A program made the position numbers and the translations under genes. DNA of 64,000 nucleotides, taken from the NCBI GenBank assembly GCA_022791635.1, contig JAAVZL010000022.1, forward strand, positions 44,797 to 108,796. The letters run 5' to 3'. This stretch comes from Lachnospiraceae bacterium. Lineage in GTDB: Bacteria > Bacillota > Clostridia > Lachnospirales > Lachnospiraceae. This document shows, in pieces, positions 26,253 through 34,278 of the stretch. Each line of letters begins with the position of its first letter. Positions within the stretch are counted from its first letter, which is position 1. Under the pieces are notes generated by a model that saw only the letters and a program-made list of their open reading frames with translations, searched no databases and had not been told where the DNA came from.

Positions 26253-27317
26253 CTACAACTCCAACTTCATATCCCCAAACCGGATCCACCCCTTCTTCCG
26301 CATCACCTCAGAAATCCCCAAAGTAACCACCGCCGGAAGAACAAAATGCATCACCAAAATCTTAACCAGCGTAACCACCGGCCCCTCCACAGGCGCCATC
26401 ACCTGCCAGGTCATAATCTGTCCCACCAGTCCACAACTCCCCATTCCCGAGCCGGAAGCATTACTCTCCATCCCCATGATCATGGTCCCCACAGGCCCCA
26501 AAATAGCGCTGGAAAGAATAGCCGGAACCCAAATCACCGGCCTTTTTATAATATTAGGCACCTGCAGCATAGAAGTCCCAAGCCCCTGAGCCAGAAGCCC
26601 TCCCGCCTTATTCTCCCGGTAGCTCGCCACCGCAAAGCCCACCATATTACAACAGCACCCAATAGTCGCCGCCCCCGCAGCAATCCCGGAAAGATTCAAA
26701 ATAATCCCAAGAGCCGCCGAGCTGATAGGCAGCGTCAGAATCATCCCCATAAGAACGGAAACCACAATCCCCATGAGGAAAGGCTGCTGAACCGTCCCCC
26801 AGTTAATAAGCGCCCCCAAAGCCCCCATAAACCGGCTGATAGGAGGACCAAGGATCAACCCCACCGCAGACCCGGACAAAATCACCGTAAGAGGCGTCAC
26901 CAAAATATCCACCTTCGTTTTCCCGGAAACCAAATGCCCCAGCTCAATCCCCACCAACGCAGCAATAAAAGCCCCCAGCGGTTCCCCGGGACCGGACAGC
27001 ACAATGGCCCCCTCCACCAAAACCTTCCCCGCCAAAATATTAGAGGCAAAAGCCCCCATCATTCCCGCCGTCGCCGCCGAGAGCACCACCAGAGGACTCT
27101 CCCCGAACTTGCGGGCCGTACCCACGCCGATTCCCGCACCGGTGACGGCCGCCGCCATCTTCCCAAAGAAATAAACGGTATCCCCCAAACCTCCGCCAAT
27201 AAGAAGTCCGATCTGCTGAATGATCGTACCTGTCAGCAAAGTGGCAAAAAGCCCAAGAGCCATACCGCTCAGCCCGTCAATAAAAATGTGATTTCCTAGC
27301 TTCTTTAATTTTTCCAT
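26253..27317 (-). CDS. PTS EIIC-like membrane protein under a NiaR-type operator
   Basis: A 354-residue integral membrane protein with about 9-10 hydrophobic segments rich in Gly and Ala, resembling the EIIC_2-type family (PF13303) of putative sugar or small-molecule permeases. No EIIA, EIIB or HPr gene lies nearby. The start at 27317 (MEKLKK) has GAGGAG 6 nt upstream; the track-like extension to 27371 crosses the operator. The adjacent upstream gene encodes a NiaR-type nicotinate-responsive repressor, and a matching inverted repeat covers the predicted start site. The context therefore suggests uptake of a niacin-type NAD precursor; the substrate is inferred, not shown. Confidence 0.75.
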   Translation of the reverse strand: MEKLKKLGNHIFIDGLSGMALGLFATLLTGTIIQQIGLLIGGGLGDTVYFFGKMAAAVTGAGIGVGTARKFGESPLVVLSAATAGMMGAFASNILAGKVLVEGAIVLSGPGEPLGAFIAALVGIELGHLVSGKTKVDILVTPLTVILSGSAVGLILGPPISRFMGALGALINWGTVQQPFLMGIVVSVLMGMILTLPISSAALGIILNLSGIAAGAATIGCCCNMVGFAVASYRENKAGGLLAQGLGTSMLQVPNIIKRPVIWVPAILSSAILGPVGTMIMGMESNASGSGMGSCGLVGQIMTWQVMAPVEGPVVTLVKILVMHFVLPAVVTLGISEVMRKKGWIRFGDMKLEL

Positions 27318-27383
27318 AGCTGCTCCTCTTTTCCGTAAAGGGCCGTCAGGCATCCGACCGCCCGTTTCCAACTTGTAAAGTCA

Positions 27384-27397
27384 ACTGTCTTGTCAGT
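27384..27397. promoter_or_regulatory. NiaR-like operator
   Basis: ACTGTCTTGTCAGT is an imperfect palindrome whose TGTCTTG(T/A)CA core resembles the NiaR motif known from Firmicutes. It begins about 8 bp downstream of the -10 (27405-27410), so a bound repressor would cover the transcription start. Confidence 0.55.
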
Positions 27398-27404
27398 CAA
27401 AAGG

Positions 27405-27433
27405 AGCTTACCACATTTACCAAAAGAAGTCAA
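27405..27433 (-). promoter_or_regulatory. Promoter of the EIIC-like gene
   Basis: TTGACT (27428-27433) and TAAGCT (27405-27410) with a 17-bp spacer on the minus strand. The -35 overlaps the last bases of the NiaR coding region. Confidence 0.55.
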
Positions 27434-27963
27434 CCTTCCAGCAAATATCCCTTTTTCTCCAAAGCCCTCTCAATACGCTCAATAGCGACAGCATCCCTGG
27501 CCGTTATGGTATGATAATGCACATCCTCCGTCAGCTCCTTTAAGGGCTTTGCCCCGTTACTCCGCATCCGCTGATAGAATTCCTCCGCATCCTGGCGGCT
27601 GGCAATGATGAGATCCACCGCAATCTGCCCATAAAGCTCATGCTCCACCACCACATCCAGGATTTTCCCACCCAGATCCACAATGGTATAAAATTCATCC
27701 AGAACCTGCTCCGTAGTATGGCGGACACAGACCGTCTTCTTGCACTCCCCCGCCCCGCCTCCCGGTTCAAACAGCAGATACCCCTTGTTAGTGGAAAGAA
27801 TATTCTTATTCACTGCCCTTAAAAGGGCCACATCCTGCACAATCACCTGGCGGCTTACCTGAAGTCTTCTGGCCAGCTCCGCCCCCGATATGGGGCTTTT
27901 ACTGCCCTGTAGCAGCCGTATGATTTCCTCTCTCCTCTGCTCTCCGTCCAATAGCTTTTCCAT
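27430..27963 (-). CDS. niaR: NiaR-type (3H domain) repressor of NAD-precursor genes
   Basis: A 177-residue regulator: an N-terminal helix-turn-helix of the HTH_11 type (about 5-60; EIIRLLQGSKSPISGAELARRLQVSRQ, read in pieces) and a C-terminal 3H domain (about 75-177) with conserved histidines (VRHTTEQV, VEHELYGQ, DVHYHTITARDA). Family members bind nicotinate with a metal and repress niacin uptake and NAD synthesis genes. The ATG at 27963 is preferred over a GTG at 27972. It is directly upstream of the EIIC-like gene and 13 bp after tcdA. Confidence 0.85.
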   Translation of the reverse strand: MEKLLDGEQRREEIIRLLQGSKSPISGAELARRLQVSRQVIVQDVALLRAVNKNILSTNKGYLLFEPGGGAGECKKTVCVRHTTEQVLDEFYTIVDLGGKILDVVVEHELYGQIAVDLIIASRQDAEEFYQRMRSNGAKPLKELTEDVHYHTITARDAVAIERIERALEKKGYLLEG

Positions 27964-27976
27964 TCCCCGCACCTTT

Positions 27977-28672
27977 CTATCGAATTCCTGTTAAGTCCTT
28001 AATCACCTCTCCGGCCAAAACAAGCCCCGCCACAGCCGGCACAAAGGCCGTGCTCCCCGGTGTCCGCTCCTCCCCGCCGAAAGGCCTTCTTGGCTTTTCC
28101 CTGGAATACACCACCTTAAGCCCTTTTACCCCCCGGCTCTTTAGCTCCCGGCGCATCACCCTGGCCAAGGGACACACGGCTGTCTCATAAATATCCGCCA
28201 CCATAAAAGCCGTAGGATCCAGCTTATTTCCCGCTCCCATAGAGCTGATTATGGGCGTCCCCGCCATCTGGGCCTCCTCCACAAGCTTAAGCTTTCCCGT
28301 CACCGTGTCAATGGCATCCACCACATAGCTGTAATCGGAAAAACAAAATTGCTCTGCCGTCTCCGGAAGATAAAAGCAATTGTGTATCCGCACCACAGCC
28401 TCCGGGTTAATATCCAGAATCCGCTCCCGCATCACCTCAGTCTTATAGCGCCCCAGGGTACTGTGAAGGGCAATGATCTGCCGATTAAGATTTGTCTCGC
28501 TCACCCTGTCCTTATCAATGAGATCCAGAGCCCCCACACCGCTGCGGGCCAGAGCCTCCGCCACATAGCCTCCTACGCCGCCAATCCCAAAGACAGCCAC
28601 CCGGGAGGCTCTGAGACGCTCCATGGCCTCCTTCCCCAGCAAAAGCTTTGTCCTTGCAAACTCCTCCGCCAT
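27977..28672 (-). CDS. tcdA: tRNA threonylcarbamoyladenosine dehydratase TcdA
   Basis: A 231-residue E1/ThiF-fold enzyme that uses ATP to cyclise t6A37 of tRNAs to ct6A. It shows the nucleotide-binding GIGGVGGYVAEALARSG, the arginine-bearing NLNRQI, VDAIDTVTGK and a C-terminal GSTAFVPAVAG pattern. This gives the closest match to TcdA/CsdL rather than ThiF or MoeB. I use the ATG at 28672; another at 28711 adds 13 residues and also has a purine-rich upstream. It probably belongs to one transcript with the membrane protein upstream and niaR downstream. Confidence 0.88.
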   Translation of the reverse strand: MAEEFARTKLLLGKEAMERLRASRVAVFGIGGVGGYVAEALARSGVGALDLIDKDRVSETNLNRQIIALHSTLGRYKTEVMRERILDINPEAVVRIHNCFYLPETAEQFCFSDYSYVVDAIDTVTGKLKLVEEAQMAGTPIISSMGAGNKLDPTAFMVADIYETAVCPLARVMRRELKSRGVKGLKVVYSREKPRRPFGGEERTPGSTAFVPAVAGLVLAGEVIKDLTGIR

Positions 28673-28730
28673 CAAGCATCCCCCTTCTCTTTCACAGACA
28701 AACCCCTTCATCCTTGCTTTCCCCTTCTGC

Positions 28731-30482
28731 TCAGAAACCGAAAGACCTTAAAGCCGCCTGCTCCGGCGACATCATCACAGTCCCCTCTCCCTCATACACC
28801 ACCTCATAGCCTCTGTCCCAAAAAGGTTTTGAGAGCTCACACTCCAGAAAAATATCCGCCCAGTGAGCCATATAAATCACATCGGGGAATTTTTCCGGAT
28901 GAAGGGCATAATAGTCGTGGATATAGGTGCTGTTTTCATGAACCTGCCAGGTAGAATAATTTCCGCAGCCCGCCTCCACATAAAGATAGATCCAGGGCGC
29001 CACCCCCACCACCATCAGCTCATCCTCCCGGGTGAGCTTCAGCATATCCAGCTCCCCCAGGACCTCCCCGTACCACTGAGCCGTCTCCGGTGTTGTGTAG
29101 ACCCCCTTTAAGGGCCCCCGCTCCATTTTCCGGGTAAGCCTGTCCATCTTATCGTCCCCCCAGGCATAATTCATCCGCAAATAAAAGGTTCCCAAAAACT
29201 GCAGACAGATCACCGCCCCCAGAAGGACCCCGAAGCCCCGGACAAGGCTTCGCTTCCGGGCCCCGTAATTCTCCCTCCACTCCCGAAACAGTCCGGCCGG
29301 AAACAAAAGCCCCACACAGCTGCAGAGGCTGTAGGCCACACTGATGGTAATGATCCCTGTGTTGGTGGCATACTGGACAATCAGGGTAAAGATGAACGCC
29401 GGCAAAAACCAGCCGTAGAAAATTCGTTTTTCCTTCCGCTTTGTGAGGAAATAAGCCTCCAGACACCAGAAGGTCAAAGGCAGCATCTGATAGTTCACAG
29501 GAATATGCTCAAAGAAAAAGCCATAGTGCACAAGAGACGGCGCCACCGCCACTGAGGCCAGAAGCATATATACCATCCCGTGCTCCGCCCTCCTCCGATC
29601 CAGCCAGGTGGCCAGATAAATGAGGCCAAAGCCGCAGAACAGAAAGCGGTAGCTCTTAAAGCACAGATGGAAATAGCGCATGGTCTTGTACCATAAGCCA
29701 TTGTTCTGGTGCTCCGAATCCCCTACAATATGAGGAATATTGGCCAGCATCTCCGGAAGGCTCCCCCTCTGAAATACAAAGAGCACAAAGAGAACCAGAA
29801 TCATTCCTGCCCCAAGAGTCATAAGCATAAAATTTTTAAACCGAAGGACTCCTTCCGCCTCCTGCCCTCTTCTTTTGCTTCTAAGCGTTATAAAGAGACA
29901 GAGGGCTCCATACCCCACATACATGGCCAGAGCAAAGGGATTCGCCAGGACAATCATGGCCATCAGAATTCCGCACAGCAGGTATTCCGGCACCGAGTGC
30001 TCCATCTTCGCCGACAAAACAGCCAGAAGCACAGTCAAAAGTCCGAACTCAATGGAATTGTAAGACATGGCGCAAATGCCAAAGGGCGCAAACAGGAGAA
30101 ACAAAAAAACCGGTCCAAAGGAGGCAAAACCTCTCCTCTGAAGACGCAGATAAAGAAACACAGTCAGGAGCCCCTCAAAGGCCAGATACAAAAAACGGCT
30201 GGCCATTACAATCCCTTCCGTGGAGCCAAGCCCCTCGCGCATCATGCAGTAAATGGGATGCAGCAAAAAGCTGCAGAGCTGCTGGGTGGGATTCCACTCG
30301 TCAATGAGAATCCGCTCCCCCCGGAAGATCCGCTCCGAAGTACCGATAAAATACATCTCGTCCGCCGTATTAAAGCCATAGAAGCTCCGCCTGATTAACA
30401 AAAGCTCCGCCAAAACAAACAGCCCTATAAAAAGCAAATGCTGGATCCTTTTTCGATCTGCTTGTCTTATTGCTGTCATCAT
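28731..30482 (-). CDS. Large polytopic membrane protein, possible GT-C glycosyltransferase
   Basis: A 583-residue protein with about 10-12 predicted membrane segments spread over residues 15-430 and a soluble C-terminal region of about 130 residues. A short acidic motif early in the chain (TADEMYFIGTSERIF, about residue 40) and the overall plan resemble GT-C type lipid-dependent glycosyltransferases, where an Asp/Glu in the first extracellular loop is catalytic. I do not recognise a specific family, so this is a weak inference. The start at 30482 (MMTAIR) has AAGGA 8 nt upstream. A terminator of the next gene lies just before it. Confidence 0.75.
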   Translation of the reverse strand: MMTAIRQADRKRIQHLLFIGLFVLAELLLIRRSFYGFNTADEMYFIGTSERIFRGERILIDEWNPTQQLCSFLLHPIYCMMREGLGSTEGIVMASRFLYLAFEGLLTVFLYLRLQRRGFASFGPVFLFLLFAPFGICAMSYNSIEFGLLTVLLAVLSAKMEHSVPEYLLCGILMAMIVLANPFALAMYVGYGALCLFITLRSKRRGQEAEGVLRFKNFMLMTLGAGMILVLFVLFVFQRGSLPEMLANIPHIVGDSEHQNNGLWYKTMRYFHLCFKSYRFLFCGFGLIYLATWLDRRRAEHGMVYMLLASVAVAPSLVHYGFFFEHIPVNYQMLPLTFWCLEAYFLTKRKEKRIFYGWFLPAFIFTLIVQYATNTGIITISVAYSLCSCVGLLFPAGLFREWRENYGARKRSLVRGFGVLLGAVICLQFLGTFYLRMNYAWGDDKMDRLTRKMERGPLKGVYTTPETAQWYGEVLGELDMLKLTREDELMVVGVAPWIYLYVEAGCGNYSTWQVHENSTYIHDYYALHPEKFPDVIYMAHWADIFLECELSKPFWDRGYEVVYEGEGTVMMSPEQAALRSFGF

Positions 30483-30500
30483 TCTTCTTTTCCTTTCGCA

Positions 30501-30545
30501 TATAAAAGAGGGCATCGCCAAGGCAATTCTTAAGCGACGCCCTCT
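30501..30545 (-). terminator. Terminator after the coiled-coil gene
   Basis: AGAGGGC-ATCGC (30507-30518) pairs with GCGAC-GCCCTCT (30534-30545), followed on the minus strand by TTTTATA. It ends the sugar-island transcript that starts at the aldolase gene. Confidence 0.8.
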
Positions 30546-30551
30546 TCATCC

Positions 30552-30815
30552 TTACGTTTCCTCCAGTACCCGATCGATCTCTTCCTTCAGGCTCACTGCC
30601 TGCTCGGTAATTCGGGTCAGCTCTTCCTGAATCAGACGCAATTCCTGTTCTCTGGCTTTCTTGGCCTCCCGGAGCTTCTTTTCATAAAGAACCCTCTGTT
30701 CCTCTCGAATCTGCTGCTTTGTCTGCTCCAGCCGTTCCTTCTCCTGCTTTTTCATTTGTTCCTTTAACCGGCTGACATTTCCCTTATAAAGTTGCTCCAG
30801 CTGATGAACCTTCAT
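30552..30815 (-). CDS. Small charged coiled-coil protein
   Basis: An 87-residue, very Lys/Glu/Gln-rich protein (MKVHQLEQLYKGNVSRLKEQ...) with a continuous heptad-like pattern over almost its whole length, no Cys and no membrane segment. It lies 31 bp after the class II aldolase gene, ahead of a strong terminator, so it is probably the last gene of that transcript. I do not recognise a family. It could be a scaffold or adaptor, but nothing in the sequence decides this. Confidence 0.7.
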   Translation of the reverse strand: MKVHQLEQLYKGNVSRLKEQMKKQEKERLEQTKQQIREEQRVLYEKKLREAKKAREQELRLIQEELTRITEQAVSLKEEIDRVLEET

Positions 30816-30846
30816 GCTCCGCTTCCTTTCCTGCTTCCTGTCTTAC

Positions 30847-31695
30847 TCACGCTTTTTTGTCACAGCCGCACATGCGCATCCGAAGCTTTACAATCTCCTT
30901 CACATGCTCCATGGCTGTCTTACCGTATTTCTTCGGGTCAAAGGCATCCGGATTGGCTGCCAGGAATTCCTTCACCCCGTCCGTGTAGGCAATCCGAAGC
31001 TCTGTGGCAAAATTCACCTTGCAGATTCCCCGCTTGATACTCTCCTTCACCGCCTCCTCGGAAAGTCCGCTGGCACCGTGAAGCACCAGAGGAACGGAGA
31101 CCACCTTGCGGATCTCGGACAGGCGATCAAGGTCAAGCTTCGGCTCTCCCTTATAGACTCCGTGGGCTGTTCCGATAGCCACCGCAAGAGAACCGATACC
31201 CGTGCGCTCCGCGAATTCCTTCGCCTCTAAGGGATCCGTGTATCCGCCGCTTCCGCCGTCCAGATCATCCTCCTTGCCGCCCACCTTGCCAAGCTCTGCC
31301 TCCACCGGAATCCCTGAGGGGCGGCAGGCGTCTGCCACAGCCTTGGTCACTGCAATATTTTCCTCAAATACACTGTGGGAACCGTCGATCATAATGGAAC
31401 TGTAGCCCACCCGCAAAGCCTGCATGGCCAGCTCAAAGCTGTCCCCGTGATCCAAGTGCATACAAACCGGAACCGTTGCCCGCTCCGCCACGGTCTTTAC
31501 GTTGGCAAGGTAGAGATCCAATCCCGCGTATTTTACGGTGGAGGGGGTGGTCTGAAGCATCAGGGGGGCGCGAAGCTCCTCTGCCGCCGCGATCACTGCC
31601 ATCACCATCTCCATATTTTCCACATTAAATGCTCCCACGGCATAGCCGCCCTTCTGAGCATCCAAAAGCATTTTCTCTGACGTAACAAAAGACAT
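30847..31695 (-). CDS. Class II fructose-bisphosphate/tagatose-bisphosphate-type aldolase
   Basis: A 282-residue zinc-dependent class II aldolase. It has HLDHGDS (metal-binding His and Asp), GYSSIMIDGSH, EAELGKVGG, the GTAHGVYKG zinc-ligand His and LVLHGASGL. It splits a ketose 1,6-bisphosphate into glycerone phosphate and an aldehyde. The short length and sequence fit the GatY/KbaY/YdjI-like side of the family more than glycolytic FbaA, and the location in a sugar island supports a dedicated role. It is driven by its own promoter with a 145-nt structured leader. Confidence 0.9.
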   Translation of the reverse strand: MSFVTSEKMLLDAQKGGYAVGAFNVENMEMVMAVIAAAEELRAPLMLQTTPSTVKYAGLDLYLANVKTVAERATVPVCMHLDHGDSFELAMQALRVGYSSIMIDGSHSVFEENIAVTKAVADACRPSGIPVEAELGKVGGKEDDLDGGSGGYTDPLEAKEFAERTGIGSLAVAIGTAHGVYKGEPKLDLDRLSEIRKVVSVPLVLHGASGLSEEAVKESIKRGICKVNFATELRIAYTDGVKEFLAANPDAFDPKKYGKTAMEHVKEIVKLRMRMCGCDKKA

Positions 31696-31711
31696 ACGAT
31701 TCTCCTCCTAA

Positions 31712-31831
31712 TAAAGTCGCTGCGCGACAGCACTAAAGGGTAAAGTCACTTCGGCACACACTTCATGAGAGAAACTTTCATTCGAAAGGGCACTCATGAA
31801 AGTTCCTCTCTTGCGCCTCCTCGACTTTACT
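31712..31831 (-). promoter_or_regulatory. Structured leader of the aldolase gene
   Basis: In the 145-nt leader, GTAAAGTC (31741 side) pairs with GACTTTAC (31824 side), AACTTTCAT pairs with ATGAAAGTT inside it, and a second hairpin GTCGC-gca-GCGAC lies near the ribosome-binding site. This could be an attenuator or a protein-binding site. No known riboswitch class is recognised. Confidence 0.4.
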
Positions 31832-31846
31832 GTCCATTCTTTTTTC

Positions 31847-31875
31847 ATCCTACTATAGCTATGCAGGTTTGTCAA
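31847..31875 (-). promoter_or_regulatory. Promoter of the class II aldolase gene
   Basis: A perfect TTGACA (31870-31875) and TAGGAT (31847-31852) with a 17-bp spacer, placed just beyond the end of the gntR coding region. Confidence 0.7.
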
Positions 31876-31891
31876 CTCCGTACCGCACTGC

Positions 31892-32611
31892 CTATTGCGC
31901 TCTTCCCACCAGCTGCACACTGAATTCATAGCGGTCTCCCACCAGCTTATTGGAGGCATACTCAAAGGGCCCCTTCACCGTATAGCCCACCCGCCGGCTT
32001 AAGAGCAGGGCGGTTCCCATAGACACTCCCAGAATCTGAGACTCCAGAAAATCCGCGCTGGCTGCGGAGATATACTCCTCGGACTTTATCACCACGACTC
32101 CATAGACCTCCTCCAGAAAGCGGTAAAGCCCCACAAAGGAATTCAAATGCTGCTTAAAATCCGGGATATCGTCCTTTTTGAGATAATTTGTCATAATCGC
32201 AATGGGAATCTCATCCGCGCACATAATCCGCTGCAGGCAGTACACGGTGCTTCTCTCCTCCAGCTTCAGAGCCTCCCGGACTTTTGAGGGCGGCACAACC
32301 TCCTCGATAGCCATTCCCCGCACGCTCATTTGATAGCCCTTCTGGGTAAAGGTTTCCGTAATAGAGGTTACGGAATTCAGACGCTGAATGGTGGAAATAT
32401 CGCAGACCTGCGTCCCCTTTCCCTGCATCACGTTCACATAGCCCTCATTGGCAAGCATGGCGACCGCCCTTCGAACCGTTATCCTGCTTACGTGATAAAT
32501 CCTTTCCAGCTCCGCCTCTGTGGGAAGCATAGTTCCCGGCTTGTAAACCTCATCCTTAATTCTTTTCTTAATCCCCGAATACACTTCCATATAAGCTGTG
32601 GCTTTGCCCAT
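31892..32611 (-). CDS. GntR-family (UTRA) sugar-responsive regulator
   Basis: A 239-residue regulator with a GntR winged helix (about 8-72; PTEAELERIYHVSRITVRRAV) and a C-terminal UTRA effector domain (about 90-235) of the kind that binds phosphorylated sugars or amino sugars. The chosen ATG at 32611 has GGAGAAGGA upstream. It has its own promoter and lies between the class II aldolase gene and the kinase/aldolase block, so it is likely to control one or both. A candidate operator was not defined. Confidence 0.9.
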   Translation of the reverse strand: MGKATAYMEVYSGIKKRIKDEVYKPGTMLPTEAELERIYHVSRITVRRAVAMLANEGYVNVMQGKGTQVCDISTIQRLNSVTSITETFTQKGYQMSVRGMAIEEVVPPSKVREALKLEERSTVYCLQRIMCADEIPIAIMTNYLKKDDIPDFKQHLNSFVGLYRFLEEVYGVVVIKSEEYISAASADFLESQILGVSMGTALLLSRRVGYTVKGPFEYASNKLVGDRYEFSVQLVGRAQ

Positions 32612-32647
32612 AGTCCTTCTCCTGGTGAACATTTCCAAATATTCTCT

Positions 32648-32676
32648 ATTATAGTCTATCTCCCACAAAAAGTAAA
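32648..32676 (-). promoter_or_regulatory. Promoter of gntR
   Basis: TTTACT (32671-32676) and a perfect TATAAT (32648-32653) with a 17-bp spacer on the minus strand, about 36 bp before the ATG. Confidence 0.65.
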
Positions 32677-32680
32677 ATGC

Positions 32681-32718
32681 AAAATAAGGGGCTGCCGTCT
32701 TATCTCTGGCATCCCCTT
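32681..32718 (-). terminator. Terminator of the kinase/aldolase operon
   Basis: AAGGGG (32686-32691) pairs with CCCCTT (32713-32718), with GCC/GGC pairs inside, followed on the minus strand by ATTTTGCATTTT. It lies 28 bp after the stop of the FGGY kinase gene. Confidence 0.7.
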
Positions 32719-32746
32719 ACTTTCAGATAACCCTATCTCCTATCAG

Positions 32747-34264
32747 TCACCAGTTTTCCTTCATATAGTCTCCCAAATCCGCCAACACATCGCAAATATG
32801 CACAAAAATTTTCTCAAGCCGTCGATAGATCTCTACTTTCTCCGGCCTGGGATGGCAGATCAGCTCTCTCTTATGAAGCTTTCGGATCACCTGGTAGTCC
32901 TCTATCATTTTGGCTGCTTTTGCCGCAATCGCGGCGGCTCCCAAGGAGGCGGCATCCTGATCAATGTTGGTCTTCACAATGGTCTTGTCAAAAATATCTG
33001 CGAACATCTGCATCCAGATCTCGCTCTTGGCTCCGCCGCCGCAGAACTGAATCTCCTCTCCCAGCGGAGTGTGGCGATTAAGCTCCTTAAGGGAAAGCTT
33101 CAGATTCATGGCAATCCCTTCCATCGCTGCCCGAATCATGGCCGCCCGGTCTGTCCCCAGGCTTAAGCCCACAAAGCCTCCGCGAATATGGATGGATTTA
33201 TCCTGGGATGTTCCGCCTGCCAGACTGGGATTAAAAATCACGCCTCCCGCTCCCTCCGGCACATCCAGAATCTCTTTTGTCATGATGTCGTAGGCATCCT
33301 TCTCCCCTGCCAGATCCCGGCACAAATGATCCCGTACCCATCTAAGAGAGCTCCCCCCTGCAAAAATGGAAAAGGCCGAGGTGTACATGGTATCGTCAAT
33401 GTGAGCAAATACATAGGGCTTCTTTTCCGCATCCAACACCGGCTTTTTAGAATTCACGGCAATCCAGGAGGAGGAGCCCAGAGAGGTATACACGCTTCCC
33501 TCCACATTGGCAACGCTTCCGAGAGCCATACAGGCATTGTCCACCCCGCCGCAGGCCACCATCGTTTCTTCCCTTAAGCCAAGCTCCTTTGCCGCATTGG
33601 GAAGAAGGCTTCCCACCACAAAATCAGAGGGCACAATCTCCGGAAAAATCCTCCCGTCAATGCCGGCCGCTTCCAGAATTTCCTTTGACATCCGTTTCTC
33701 GGTCAAGTCATAAGCTCCCGTTCCCGAGGCATAGGAATAGTCCATATACCGCTTCCCTGTAAGGCGAAAGTTGATGTAATCCTTGGAGCCAAGTACGCAG
33801 TCAATCCTTTCATAAACCTCCGGCTTATGCCTCTTTAACCACATAAGCTTAAAGATCGAGTAGCAGGGAGCCGGGAAGCCGTTTCCAGTCCGCAGATACC
33901 AGGCTTTTTCCTCATAGCGGGAAAAGAAGCCCTCCGCCTCCGCCTTGGCTCTTTTGTCCGACCAGATGGGGACGCGCTCCACAAGCTCCCGATTCTCTGC
34001 ATCCAGAGGAACCGTCACCAGACTGGCTCCGCTTAAGGCAAGACAGACAATCTCCCCCGGATCCGTCCCGGTTTCTTCCAAAAGCTTTTTTGTGCTCCTT
34101 ACAATACTGTTCCACCAGTCCTTTGGCGACTGCTCATGGTAATCGGGCTTAGGATATACGGTCTCATATTCCACAAAGGAACGGGCAAGGGTATGCAGGC
34201 TCTCATCATAGAGGCTGGCCTTGGCTCCTCCTGTGCCCAGATCGTAGGAAATCAATTTTTTCAT
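32747..34264 (-). CDS. FGGY carbohydrate kinase 1
   Basis: A 505-residue sugar kinase of the FGGY family (xylulokinase-like branch) that phosphorylates a ketose or related polyol with ATP. It has the N-terminal ATP-fold start SYDLGTGGAKASLYDE, KDYINFRLTGK, the GGVDNACMALG catalytic segment with the base Asp, and GGGAKSEIWMQMFAD near the ADP site. It ends a four-gene block of two kinases and two aldolases. FGGY2 is its clear paralogue (same motif set, about half identical by eye). The substrate is unknown. Confidence 0.92.
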   Translation of the reverse strand: MKKLISYDLGTGGAKASLYDESLHTLARSFVEYETVYPKPDYHEQSPKDWWNSIVRSTKKLLEETGTDPGEIVCLALSGASLVTVPLDAENRELVERVPIWSDKRAKAEAEGFFSRYEEKAWYLRTGNGFPAPCYSIFKLMWLKRHKPEVYERIDCVLGSKDYINFRLTGKRYMDYSYASGTGAYDLTEKRMSKEILEAAGIDGRIFPEIVPSDFVVGSLLPNAAKELGLREETMVACGGVDNACMALGSVANVEGSVYTSLGSSSWIAVNSKKPVLDAEKKPYVFAHIDDTMYTSAFSIFAGGSSLRWVRDHLCRDLAGEKDAYDIMTKEILDVPEGAGGVIFNPSLAGGTSQDKSIHIRGGFVGLSLGTDRAAMIRAAMEGIAMNLKLSLKELNRHTPLGEEIQFCGGGAKSEIWMQMFADIFDKTIVKTNIDQDAASLGAAAIAAKAAKMIEDYQVIRKLHKRELICHPRPEKVEIYRRLEKIFVHICDVLADLGDYMKENW

Positions 34265-34278
34265 GGCTCTCCCCCCTA

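Noticed and set aside
26109..27299. A 396-codon plus-strand frame opposite the EIIC-like gene
   Set aside because: It is very His/Pro/Arg-rich, starts inside repeat E and mirrors the coding strand of a membrane protein.
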